Assembly: GCF_900129495.1 (NCBI RefSeq)
Contig: NZ_FQVX01000001.1
Span: 806,001-870,000, forward strand
Length of the DNA: 64,000 nt
Direction: 5' to 3'
DNA from: Geodermatophilus nigrescens
GTDB lineage: Bacteria > Actinomycetota > Actinomycetes > Mycobacteriales > Geodermatophilaceae
In this document: piece after piece, positions 44,928 through 54,310 of the stretch
Position numbering within the stretch: the first letter of the stretch is position 1
How the letters are laid out: every line of letters starts with the position of its first letter
Notes under the pieces: generated by a model
The model's database searches: none
What the model was told of the DNA's origin: nothing
The model's input: only the letters and a program-made list of their open reading frames with translations
Translations under genes and position numbers: made by a program

Positions 44928-44958
44928 TGGACCCGGCCCCTGGGGCATGCCGCAGGCT
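44928..44958 (+). promoter_or_regulatory. MerR-type promoter with 19-bp spacer and dyad
   Basis: TGGACC (44928-44933) and CAGGCT (44953-44958) are 19 bp apart; GCCCCTGGGGC (44936-44946) is a perfect dyad within the spacer. MerR-family activators work on such long spacers. The -10 ends 7 nt before the merR-type GTG. Confidence 0.5.
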
Positions 44959-44965
44959 CGACGGC

Positions 44966-45781
44966 GTGAGCGGAGACCTGCTGCGGCCCGGGGAGTTCCT
45001 GCGCCGCACCCGGCTGTCGGCCAAGGCGCTGCGGCTCTACGCCGAGCAGGGCCTGCTGGTGCCCGACGCCGTCGACCCGTGGACCGGCCACCGCGGCTAC
45101 GCCGTCGCGCAGGTGGCCCGGGCCCGGCTGATCGCCGCGCTGCGCCGGGCGGGCATGCCGCTGGCGCGGGTGCGTGACGTCGTCGACCTCGAGCCGGGCG
45201 CCCGCCGGGCGGCCGTGGCCCGCTGGTGGGACGGCGTGGAGGAGGACCTGCGGCGGCGCCGGGACCTGGTGACCGCCCTGACCGCGGAGACCGAGGAGGA
45301 CGACGTGCGCGAGGTGACCCTGCGCGAGGTGCCGGGCCGGACGGTGCTGACCGCCGAGCGGCGGCTGACGGTCGACGAGCTCGACGCGTTCATCACCGGG
45401 GCGGGGGAGGAGATCGACGCGCACCTCGCACGCTGCGGCGCGCGGCCGGCCGGGCCGCTGCGCGTCGTCTACCACGGGATGGTCACCGAGGACGGCGACG
45501 GCCCGGTCGAGGTGGTGCGGCCGTTCACCGGCTCCGTCGAGCCGGCCGGCGACCTGCGGATCCGGCTGCAGCACGCCGGGCGGGAGGCGGTCACCTGCCT
45601 GTCGCGGCGGGAGGCGGAGTTCCCCGGCATCCTGCGCGCCTACGACGCCGTCGGCGCGTGGGTGGACGCCCGGGGCCTCGAGCGGGCCGGCAGCCCGGCC
45701 GAGGTCTACCTGAGCGCGCGCGACGCCGACCCCGACGAGCCGCACGTCGAGGTGGCCTGGCCGGTGTCAGGTCCCGCGTGA
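44966..45781 (+). CDS. MerR-family regulator with GyrI-like effector domain
   Basis: 271 residues: winged helix GEFLRRTRLSAKALRLYAEQ then GLLVPDAVDPWTGHRGYAV, and a C-terminal GyrI-like/effector domain (VREVTLREVPGRTVLTAERR, GPLRVVYHGMVTEDGDGPVE), the layout of BmrR/TipA-like drug sensors. The effector is unknown. It probably controls itself and the divergent DUF2243-CtaG pair. GTG 44966. Confidence 0.87.
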   Translation: MSGDLLRPGEFLRRTRLSAKALRLYAEQGLLVPDAVDPWTGHRGYAVAQVARARLIAALRRAGMPLARVRDVVDLEPGARRAAVARWWDGVEEDLRRRRDLVTALTAETEEDDVREVTLREVPGRTVLTAERRLTVDELDAFITGAGEEIDAHLARCGARPAGPLRVVYHGMVTEDGDGPVEVVRPFTGSVEPAGDLRIRLQHAGREAVTCLSRREAEFPGILRAYDAVGAWVDARGLERAGSPAEVYLSARDADPDEPHVEVAWPVSGPA

Positions 45782-46399
45782 GACGGCGAGCCGGGCGCCG
45801 AAGGCGAGCAGCGCGCAGCCGGTGACCGCGTCGAGCGCCCGCCGGACGGGGCGGCGCGCCAGCACCCGGCGGGCCCGGGACAGGCCGGCCACCAGGAGCA
45901 GCAGCCACACCAGGCCGACGGCGGCGTGGGTGAGCGCGTAGGCCAGCAGCACGGGCACCGGCGTCCCCGGCGCGAGGAACTGCGGCAGCACGGCCAGGTA
46001 GAAGGCGAGCACCTTCGGGTTGGTGACGTTGCTGAGGAAGCCCTGGCGCAGGCCGGTCAGCGCGGCCCGGCCGGCCGCGGGGCCGCCGTCGTCGAGGTCG
46101 GGGTAGCGGCCGCGCACCGCCGAGCGGAAGGCCTGCAGCGCGAGGAACGTCAGGTAGGCGACGCCGGCCCAGCGGATCGCCTGGAACAGCGGCTCCACCC
46201 GGACGACGAGGGCGGCCAGCCCGGTCGCGGCCGCGGCGCCCTGCAGGACGTTGGAGACGGTGATGCCGACCGCGCTCCACGAGCCGCGGACCCGCCCGCC
46301 GCCGAGGGTGTTGCGCAGGACGACGGCGACGTCCGGGCCGGGCACGAGCACCAGCACGACGGCGAGGACCACGAAGGTCCCGTAGCCCGACCACCCCAC
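45767..46399 (-). CDS. LysE-family translocator
   Basis: 210 residues, about six membrane helices: VVLVLVPGPDVAVVLRNTLG (LysE/RhtB start), GFLSNVTNPKVLAFYLAVLP. Exports amino acids or related metabolites. GTG 46399 is 6 nt after TACCGT, no ribosome site. The end overlaps the convergent MerR gene by 15 nt. Confidence 0.9.
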   Translation of the reverse strand: MGWSGYGTFVVLAVVLVLVPGPDVAVVLRNTLGGGRVRGSWSAVGITVSNVLQGAAAATGLAALVVRVEPLFQAIRWAGVAYLTFLALQAFRSAVRGRYPDLDDGGPAAGRAALTGLRQGFLSNVTNPKVLAFYLAVLPQFLAPGTPVPVLLAYALTHAAVGLVWLLLLVAGLSRARRVLARRPVRRALDAVTGCALLAFGARLAVSRGT

Positions 46400-46424
46400 G
46401 GGCCGACGGTACCGAGCGCGCCGG

Positions 46425-47060
46425 TCAGGACCCGGCGACCGCGGTCCCGCGCGCGCGTTCCTCGAGCCGGGCGCGCAGCCCGCCGACGAACAGCGCCAGC
46501 CCCTCCTCGAACCGCTCGTCGTCGCCGCCGGCGGTCCGGGCGGCGGCGGCGACCGTGGGGAACCCCGCCATGTCGCCGCCGGGCTGCTCCTCCAGCGGCC
46601 GGTCACGGTCGGCCTGGGTCTCGAGGGCGTCGCCGAGGATGAACGAGCCGAGCGCGGTGAGCACCCGCACCGCCTCGCCCGGCTCGAGCCCGGCCCCGAC
46701 GAGGACGCCGAGGGTGCGCTCGATGCCGGGCAGCGAGTCCTCGGTCGGCCGGTTGCCGGCGACCACCTGCACGCTGTCGCGGTGGGCCAGCAGCAGCGCC
46801 CGTCGCACCCGGCTCGCCTCGGCCAGCCACTCCCACACCGGCTCGCCGGGGTGCGGCGCCCGGGTGCTCTCCGGGACGTCGGCCAGCACGCGGTCGGCCA
46901 CCAGGTCGAGCAGGTGCCGCTTGTCCCTGACGTGCCAGTAGAGGGTCGGGGCGCTCACGCCGAGCCGGGCGGCCACGCCGCGCAGGGTCAGTCCCGCGAG
47001 GCCCTCCTCGTCGAGGACCTCGACGGCGGCGCGGACGACGTCGTCGCGGGAGATCGGCAC
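46425..47060 (-). CDS. TetR-family repressor
   Basis: 211 residues: N-terminal HTH (GLAGLTLRGVAARLGVSAPT, LYWHVRDKRHLLDLVADRVL) followed by a TetR_C-type ligand domain. Divergent from an ABC exporter; two operator-like sites in between. GTG 47060 stands 6 nt after TAGAGT (47067-47072), leaderless type. Probably senses the exporter's substrate. Confidence 0.92.
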   Translation of the reverse strand: MPISRDDVVRAAVEVLDEEGLAGLTLRGVAARLGVSAPTLYWHVRDKRHLLDLVADRVLADVPESTRAPHPGEPVWEWLAEASRVRRALLLAHRDSVQVVAGNRPTEDSLPGIERTLGVLVGAGLEPGEAVRVLTALGSFILGDALETQADRDRPLEEQPGGDMAGFPTVAAAARTAGGDDERFEEGLALFVGGLRARLEERARGTAVAGS

Positions 47061-47061
47061 C

Positions 47062-47115
47062 TTGACACTCTAACGGTGTTCGAGGACGCTGCCGGGGTGA
47101 CTCTAACGGCGTTAG
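47062..47115. promoter_or_regulatory. Divergent promoters with two TetR operator sites
   Basis: Site 2, CTAACGGCGTTAG at 47103-47115, is a perfect palindrome; site 1, CTAACGGTGTTCG at 47070-47082, shares 11 of 13 bases. Both are preceded by CT. TTGACA at 47062-47067 is a perfect -35 for the ABC operon, with GACGCT 17 nt downstream placing the start at the GTG 47097. TAGAGT (minus strand, 47067-47072) is the TetR -10 and overlaps that -35, so one repressor can shut both directions. Confidence 0.7.
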
Positions 47116-48125
47116 GGACCCCGTCGGGGGAGGCCGGCACCGGGCGGCCGCCCGCGGTGGAGGTCAGCGGCCTGGTCAAGACGTTTGGCGACGTCGAGGC
47201 CGTCCGCGGGATCGACCTGTCGGTCCGCGCGGGCGAGCTGTTCGGCTTCCTCGGCCCGAACGGGGCGGGCAAGTCCACCACCATCCAGATCCTCTGCACG
47301 CTGCTGCGGCCCACGGCGGGCGCCGCACGGGTGGCCGGCTTCGACGTCGTCCGCGACCGCACGGAGGTGCGGCGGCACATCGGCCTGGTCTTCCAGGAGA
47401 CGACGCTCGACGCGCACCTCACCGCCGAGCAGAACCTGCGGTTTCACGCCGACATCTACGGGATGCCGAAGGCCGAGGTCGGGCCGCGGATCGACGCCGT
47501 CCTGGAGATGGTCGGCCTCACCGACCGGCGCCGCTCGCTGGTCCGCACCTTCTCCGGCGGCATGAAGCGCCGGCTGGAGATCGCCCGCGGGCTGCTGCAC
47601 TCGCCGCGCGTGCTCTTCCTCGACGAGCCGACGATCGGCCTGGACCCCGAGTCGCGGGCGGGTCTGTGGGGCTACGTCGACCGGCTGCGCGCCGAGGAGG
47701 ACATCACCGTCTTCCTCACCACGCACTACATGGACGAGGCCGAGCGCTGCGACCGCATCGCGATCGTCGACTCCGGCCGGATCGGCGCGCTGGACACCCC
47801 GTCGGCGCTCAAGGCGAGCGTCGGCGCCGACCGGGTGCGGGTGCGCACCGCCGACGACGACGCGGCCGAGGCCCTCGTGCGGGAGCGGCTCGGCGTCGAG
47901 ACCGCCCGCGAGGACGGCGTGCTGGTCGTGCTCGCCCCCGACGGCGAGCGCTTCGTCCCGCGGCTGTTCGAGCTCGGCCTGACGGTGCGCTCGGTCAGCG
48001 TCTCGCGCCCCACCCTCGACGACGTCTTCCTCGCCTACACCGGCGCGCGGATGTCCGAGCGCCAGGCGGCGGCCGGTGGGCCCGCGCGGAGCCCGGTGGC
48101 CGGCCCGGCCGGAGGTCGGCGGTGA
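47097..48125 (+). CDS. ABC exporter ATP-binding protein (DrrA-like)
   Basis: 342 residues. Walker A FLGPNGAGKSTTIQIL, signature FSGGMKRRLE, Walker B VLFLDEPTIGLDPESRAG, H-loop TTHYMDEAERCDRI, plus the C-terminal domain of the DrrA/drug-resistance class. GTG 47097 matches the predicted transcription start; GTG 47076 is in frame but upstream of it. GTGA overlap with the permease. Confidence 0.93.
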   Translation: MTLTALGTPSGEAGTGRPPAVEVSGLVKTFGDVEAVRGIDLSVRAGELFGFLGPNGAGKSTTIQILCTLLRPTAGAARVAGFDVVRDRTEVRRHIGLVFQETTLDAHLTAEQNLRFHADIYGMPKAEVGPRIDAVLEMVGLTDRRRSLVRTFSGGMKRRLEIARGLLHSPRVLFLDEPTIGLDPESRAGLWGYVDRLRAEEDITVFLTTHYMDEAERCDRIAIVDSGRIGALDTPSALKASVGADRVRVRTADDDAAEALVRERLGVETAREDGVLVVLAPDGERFVPRLFELGLTVRSVSVSRPTLDDVFLAYTGARMSERQAAAGGPARSPVAGPAGGRR

Positions 48126-48970
48126 CGGCCACGACCGCGCCGGTCCGGCTCGGCGGGCGCGGGCTGCGTCACGAGCTGCGCGCCGTGCGGGTCGTCTGGC
48201 ACCGCGACCTGCTGCGCTTCCGCACCGACCGCGGCCGGATCCTGTCCTCGTTCGCCCAGCCGCTGCTGTTCCTGTTCGTGCTGGGGCAGGGCCTGGGCGC
48301 CACCCTGCCGGTGGGCACCTTCGGCGACGCCGGCTACTCGACGTTCCTGTTCCCCGGCGTGCTAGCCACCTCGGTCATGTTCACCGCCGTCTTCTCGGCG
48401 ATCTCGATCGTCTGGGACCGCGAGCTCGGCTTCCTGCGCGAGATGCTCGTGGCGCCCGTGGGCCGCACCAGCATCGTGCTCGGCAAGGCGCTCGGCGGGG
48501 CGACGGTGGCCACCCTCCAGTCGGTGGTGCTGCTGGCGCTGGCCGGGCTGGTCGGCGTCCCCTACGACCCGGTGATGATGCTCGCCACGGTCGGGCTGCT
48601 GTTCGTCGTCGCCTTCGCCATCACCGCGCTGGGTCTGGTGATCGCCGTCCGGGTCGACCAGATCCAGACCGTCATGCCGCGGGTGCAGCTCCTGCTCGCG
48701 CCGCTGATGTTCCTCTCCGGCGCGTTCTTCCCGGTCTCGGGCCAGCTGCCCGGGTGGCTGCACGCGCTGGCGCTGGCCAACCCGATCACCTACGGCGTCG
48801 ACGCGGTGCGGCGGGTGGTGCTCTCCCGCGTCGACCCGTCGATCGGCGACTCCGTGGCCCTGCACTGGGGGAGCTGGCCGGTGCCGGTGTGGCTCGACGT
48901 CGTCCTGGTGGCCGGCGTCGGCGGGGTGCTGCTCGCCGTCGCCGCGTGGATGTTCAGCCGCCCCGAGTAG
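48122..48970 (+). CDS. ABC-2 exporter permease (DrrB-like)
   Basis: 282 residues, six membrane helices: VWHRDLLRFRTDRGRILSSF at the N-terminus, then SIVWDRELGFLREMLVAPVG (ABC-2 signature) and LLLAPLMFLSGAFFPVSGQL. Probably exports a lipophilic compound or drug. The end overlaps the convergent TfoX-like gene by 17 nt. Confidence 0.93.
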   Translation: MTATTAPVRLGGRGLRHELRAVRVVWHRDLLRFRTDRGRILSSFAQPLLFLFVLGQGLGATLPVGTFGDAGYSTFLFPGVLATSVMFTAVFSAISIVWDRELGFLREMLVAPVGRTSIVLGKALGGATVATLQSVVLLALAGLVGVPYDPVMMLATVGLLFVVAFAITALGLVIAVRVDQIQTVMPRVQLLLAPLMFLSGAFFPVSGQLPGWLHALALANPITYGVDAVRRVVLSRVDPSIGDSVALHWGSWPVPVWLDVVLVAGVGGVLLAVAAWMFSRPE

Positions 48971-49295
48971 CGCGGGAGGCCACGAACGCCATGGCCTCCT
49001 CGGCGAGCGCGAGGTCGGACGCGGGCGTGCCGTGGTCGAGGGCCACCCACTCGCGCATCGGCGTGCCGTTGGCCGCGGCGAACGGCAGCCCGGTGCCGGC
49101 GGTGACGAGCCCCTCCACCCGGTGGGCGGGGAGCTTCAGCACCAGCGCCCCGCCGACGACCATCGCGAAGATCGACCCGTGCACCGTCAGGGCGGCCGAG
49201 CCGAAGCCGCGCCGGCCGCTCGCGCCGGGCGGGCCGACGCCGGGCCGGGTGGCCAGGGCCTCGACCAGGGAGGCGAAACGCGCGTCGGGGTCCAT
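48954..49295 (-). CDS. TfoX N-terminal-domain protein
   Basis: 113 residues: GRRGFGSAALTVHGSIFAMV and LKLPAHRVEGLVTAGTGLPF resemble the TfoX_N/YjbR-like fold of small DNA-uptake-regulator relatives. Function in actinobacteria unknown. ATG 49295. Confidence 0.7.
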   Translation of the reverse strand: MDPDARFASLVEALATRPGVGPPGASGRRGFGSAALTVHGSIFAMVVGGALVLKLPAHRVEGLVTAGTGLPFAAANGTPMREWVALDHGTPASDLALAEEAMAFVASRATRGG

Positions 49296-49367
49296 GACGG
49301 GACAGTCCACGGCGGCGCGGCGGGACGTGCAACGGGAACCGTCGCGGGGGCCGGGCAGGATGGCGCG

Positions 49368-50258
49368 GTGAGCCGTCGCGGGTGGGTGCTGTTCCTGGCG
49401 ATGTCGGTCATCTGGGGCGTGCCGTACCTGCTGATCAAGGTGGCCGTCGAGGAGACGTCGCCGGTGGTCGTGGTGTTCGTCCGGTGCGTCGTCGGGGCCG
49501 CCGTGCTGCTGCCGCTGGTCCTGGCCCGCGGGCAGGTGCGCCCCGCGCTGCGGCACTGGCGGCCGCTGCTGGCGTTCACCGTGCTGGAGATGACGGGGCC
49601 CTGGCTGCTGCTGTCCTACGCCGAGGTGACGCTGTCGAGCTCGCTGACCGGGCTGCTGGTCGCCTCGGTGCCCTTCGTCGCGGCCGTCGCCGCGCGGCTG
49701 GTCGGCGGGGAGGAGCGGCTCACCGCGGTGCGGCTGGCGGGGATGGGGCTCGGCGTCGTGGGCATCGTGGCGCTGCTCGGGCTCGACGTCGAGGGCATCG
49801 CGCTGCTGCCGGTGCTCGCGGTGGTGGCGGTGGTGGTCGGCTACGGCACCGCGCCGCTGATCGCCAACCGTGCGCTGGCCGACGTCCCGGGAGTGGCGGT
49901 CAGCGCGATCGCCCTGGTGCTCACCGCGGTGGTCTACGCGCCGTTCGCGGTGCCGCGGCTCGGGCAGCTGGGGTCGGCGTCGGTGCCCGCGCTGGGCTCG
50001 CTGGTCGTCCTCGGGGTGGTCTGCACGGCGCTCGCGCTGGTGCTGTTCTTCGCGCTCATCCGCGAGGTCGGCCCGCAGCGCGCGCTGGTGATCACCTTCG
50101 TCAACCCGGCCGTCGCCGTCCTGGCCGGTGTGCTGCTGCTCGACGAGCCCTTCACCCTGGGCCTCGCCGTCGGCCTGCCGCTCGTGCTGGCGGGTTGCGC
50201 GCTCGCCACCCGCCGCAACGCGCCCGCGACGGCCGCGGTGGAGTCGCCCGTCCCCTGA
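49368..50258 (+). CDS. EamA-family (DMT) transporter
   Basis: 296 residues, ten membrane helices in two EamA repeats: VLFLAMSVIWGVPYLLIKVA and ALALVLFFALIREVGPQRAL. Probably exports a metabolite. GTG 49368 is 6 nt after CAGGAT, no ribosome site. Confidence 0.9.
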   Translation: MSRRGWVLFLAMSVIWGVPYLLIKVAVEETSPVVVVFVRCVVGAAVLLPLVLARGQVRPALRHWRPLLAFTVLEMTGPWLLLSYAEVTLSSSLTGLLVASVPFVAAVAARLVGGEERLTAVRLAGMGLGVVGIVALLGLDVEGIALLPVLAVVAVVVGYGTAPLIANRALADVPGVAVSAIALVLTAVVYAPFAVPRLGQLGSASVPALGSLVVLGVVCTALALVLFFALIREVGPQRALVITFVNPAVAVLAGVLLLDEPFTLGLAVGLPLVLAGCALATRRNAPATAAVESPVP

Positions 50259-50353
50259 GCCCGCTCGGCGGCACGGGCTGCCGCCGCTGGCCGGTCCGAG
50301 CGTGCCGAGGGCAGCGCTGGTCCCGCGCATGACGAGCGCGGTCGGTCAGGTGC

Positions 50354-51688
<1,335 letters not shown>

Positions 51689-51847
51689 GTACGGAGTCTA
51701 CCGCCGCGAGCGTGGTGCGGCGACCCGTATCCCCAGGTCAGGAGCCTGTCCACAGATCTCGGGAGGGGCTTGCGGACCGACCGCGCGGAGCGGACAACGG
51801 GAGCCATGACGACCGACGTGTCCCTGCCCGCCGCTAGCGTCCCCGCC

Positions 51848-52402
51848 GTGGAACCCGACCGCGTCCGCTGCGCCTGGGGGGACAGCGCCCCCGAGTACGC
51901 GCGCTACCACGACGAGGAGTGGGGGACCCCGTTGCGGGGCGACGACGCCCTGTTCGAGCGGCTCAGCCTCGAGGCGTTCCAGTCCGGCCTGTCGTGGCTC
52001 ACCATCCTGCGCAAGCGCCCGGCCTTCCGGGCCGCCTTCGCCGGCTTCTCCATCGACGCGGTGGCCGCCTTCACCGAGGAGGACGAGGCGCGGCTGATGG
52101 CCGACGCCGGCATCGTCCGCAACCGCGCCAAGGTCACCGCCGCCATCCGCAACGCCCGCGCCGCCCAGCAGATCGACGGCGGCCTGTCCGACCTCCTGTG
52201 GTCGTTCGCGCCTCCCGGCCCGCGGGCCCGCCCGGCCACCCTCGCCGACGTGCCGGCCACCAGCCCGGAGTCGGTCGCGATGGCCAAGGAGCTCAAGCGC
52301 CGGGGCTTCGCCTTCGTCGGGCCCACGACCGCCTATGCCCTCATGCAGGCCACCGGCATGGTCGACGACCACGTCGCGACCTGCTTCCGGGCGACCCCCT
52401 GA
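51848..52402 (+). CDS. tag: DNA-3-methyladenine glycosylase I
   Basis: 184 residues; removes 3-methyladenine from DNA. DRVRCAWGDSAPEYARYHDE at the N-terminus holds the zinc cysteine; then WGTPLRGDDALFERLSLEAF, SGLSWLTILRKRPAFRAAF, and GFAFVGPTTAYALMQATGMV with the C-terminal HVATC zinc site. GTG 51848 is preferred because TAGCGT (51835-51840) ends 7 nt upstream and the first residues then match the family; ATG 51806 is in frame. Divergent from the DUF222-HNH gene. Confidence 0.93.
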   Translation: MEPDRVRCAWGDSAPEYARYHDEEWGTPLRGDDALFERLSLEAFQSGLSWLTILRKRPAFRAAFAGFSIDAVAAFTEEDEARLMADAGIVRNRAKVTAAIRNARAAQQIDGGLSDLLWSFAPPGPRARPATLADVPATSPESVAMAKELKRRGFAFVGPTTAYALMQATGMVDDHVATCFRATP

Positions 52403-52413
52403 CGGGGCTCGTG

Positions 52414-52442
52414 TTGGAACCGCGGCGGGGATACGGGATCAT
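52414..52442 (+). promoter_or_regulatory. Predicted promoter of the DUF3117 gene
   Basis: TTGGAA (52414-52419), 17 nt, GATCAT (52437-52442); leads to a leader of about 70 nt. Confidence 0.45.
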
Positions 52443-52519
52443 GGGACAGAGCTACGCACCGAGGAACAGCCACACCGCCGTCGCAGAGGGGCCGCGGGTG
52501 GCCGGCGAAGGAGGCACGC

Positions 52520-52687
52520 ATGGCGGCCATGAAGCCGCGCACGGGTGAAGGTCCCCTGGAGGTCACCAAGGAGGGGCGCGGCCTGGTCATGCGGGTGCCG
52601 CTCGAGGGCGGCGGCCGCCTGGTCGTCGAGCTGTCGCCCGACGAGGCCGCGGCGCTCTCCGAGGCCCTGAAGGGCGCGACCAGCTGA
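52520..52687 (+). CDS. DUF3117 family protein
   Basis: 55 residues: MAAMKPRTGEGPLEVTKEGR and LVMRVPLEGGGRLVVELSPD are the strictly conserved DUF3117 sequence found next to tag across actinobacteria (Rv1211 type). Function unknown. ATG 52520 with AAGGAGG upstream. Confidence 0.93.
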   Translation: MAAMKPRTGEGPLEVTKEGRGLVMRVPLEGGGRLVVELSPDEAAALSEALKGATS

Positions 52688-52731
52688 ACGTCTCCGCGAG
52701 CCTGCCCTCGGGCAGCCCCGCGCAGGACGAC

Positions 52732-52772
52732 GCGGCCCCGGCCGCCGGCAGCACGCCGGCGACCGGGGCCGC
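52732..52772 (+). terminator. Near-perfect 18-bp hairpin between DUF3117 and pepA
   Basis: Arms 52732-52749 and 52755-52772 pair at 17 of 18 positions around AGCAC. It sits 44 nt after the DUF3117 stop and 4 nt before the TTG taken as the aminopeptidase start. Confidence 0.65.
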
Positions 52773-52776
52773 CCCC

Positions 52777-54303
52777 TTGCCCCGGGTGGAGCTGCTCGCG
52801 GCGCTGCCGGACCTCGGTGAGGACGACGTCCTCGCCGTCCCGGTCGGCGCCGGCGGCGCGCTGCCCCCGTGGCTCACCTCGCCGGCGCCCGGCACGCCGC
52901 CGCCGGTCCCGGCCGAGCTGCTCGCCGGCGCGCTCGCCGACACCGGCAACACCGGGAAGGCCGGCGGCATCACCAACCTGCCCGTCCCCGGCCGCCGCCC
53001 GCGCAGCGTCGTCGCCGTCGGCACCGGCGACGGGACGATGCCGCACCTGCGTTCGTTCGTCGCCACCGTGGTGCGCCGCGCGCAGACCCTCGCCGAGCAC
53101 GGCGCCGGCCGCCTCGTGCTGCCGCTGGACACCGCGCTCGCCCCCGCCGGCGCCGACGAGGTGCGCGCCGCCGTCGAGGCCGCGCTGCTGGCCGGGTACC
53201 GGTTCCGCGAGTCCTCCCGCCCGCACCCGCCGCGGCTGGCGACCGTGGCCGCCGTCGCCACCGACGCCGCCGACCCGGCGGTGGCCGACGCGGCCCGCGC
53301 CGGCGAGGTCACCGCCCGCGCCGTCGCCTGGGCCCGCGACCTGGTCAACACCCCGCCCGACACCGGCAACCCGGCCTGGCTCGCGCAGCAGGCGGTCGAC
53401 CGGCTCGGCGGCCTGCCGCACGTCACCGTGACCGTGCTCGGCCCCGGGGAGCTCGCCGCGGGCGGCTTCGGCGGGGTCCTCGCCGTCGGGGGCGGCTCGG
53501 CGTCCCCGCCGCGGCTCGTCGTCGTCGCCTATGACCCGCCGGGCGCCGGGGCCCCGCACCCCGTGCTCGTCGGCAAGGGCATCACCTACGACACCGGCGG
53601 CATCCAGATCAAGCACGGCCCCGGCATGCGCGACATGAAGACCGACATGGCCGGGGGAGCGGCGGTGCTGGCCGCGGTCGACGCCGCCGCCCGCCTGGAG
53701 CTGCCGGTGCGGGTCACCGCCGTCGTCCCGGCCGCCGAGAACGCGGTGTCGGGCTCGTCCTACCGGCCGGCCGACGTCATCCGGCACGTCGGCGGGCGCA
53801 CCACCGAGGTGCAGAACACCGACGCCGAGGGGCGCCTCGTCCTCGCCGACGGCCTCGCGCACGCCCGCCTGCACCTCGGCGCCACCGCGCTGGTCGACGT
53901 CGCCACGCTCACCGGCGCCATGAAGGTCGCGCTCGGCGCGCGCACCGCCGGCCTCTACGCCACCACCGACGGCCTGGCCGACGCGCTGTCCACGGCCGCG
54001 CTGCACGCCGGCGAGCGGGTCTGGCGGATGCCGCTGGACGAGGAGTACGCGCCGCAGCTGGCCAGCGACGTCGCCGACGCCACCAACGCCCCCGGCAACC
54101 CCGGCGGCACCACCGCGGCGCTGTTCCTGCGGCCCTTCGCCGGCGACCTGCCCTGGGCGCACCTCGACGTCGCCGGACCGGCCCGCGCCGGCTCCGACGA
54201 CGCCGAGGTGGTCAAGGGCGGCACCGGCTTCGGCGCCCGCACCCTGCTGCGCTGGCTGGAGGCCGGGGCGCCGGTCGACCCGCCGCCCGTCACCACGGAC
54301 TGA
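52777..54303 (+). CDS. pepA: Leucyl aminopeptidase (M17)
   Basis: 508 residues. Metal and active-site motifs: VGKGITYDTGGIQIKHGPG, MRDMKTDMAGGAAVLAAVDA, NTDAEGRLVLADGLAHARL. Releases N-terminal residues from peptides; it may finish digestion of peptides taken up by the opp system. The start is uncertain: TTG 52777, GTG 52786, or CTG 52684 overlapping the DUF3117 stop (in which case the hairpin would be coding). Confidence 0.9.
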   Translation: MPRVELLAALPDLGEDDVLAVPVGAGGALPPWLTSPAPGTPPPVPAELLAGALADTGNTGKAGGITNLPVPGRRPRSVVAVGTGDGTMPHLRSFVATVVRRAQTLAEHGAGRLVLPLDTALAPAGADEVRAAVEAALLAGYRFRESSRPHPPRLATVAAVATDAADPAVADAARAGEVTARAVAWARDLVNTPPDTGNPAWLAQQAVDRLGGLPHVTVTVLGPGELAAGGFGGVLAVGGGSASPPRLVVVAYDPPGAGAPHPVLVGKGITYDTGGIQIKHGPGMRDMKTDMAGGAAVLAAVDAAARLELPVRVTAVVPAAENAVSGSSYRPADVIRHVGGRTTEVQNTDAEGRLVLADGLAHARLHLGATALVDVATLTGAMKVALGARTAGLYATTDGLADALSTAALHAGERVWRMPLDEEYAPQLASDVADATNAPGNPGGTTAALFLRPFAGDLPWAHLDVAGPARAGSDDAEVVKGGTGFGARTLLRWLEAGAPVDPPPVTTD

Positions 54304-54310
54304 GGAGCCC

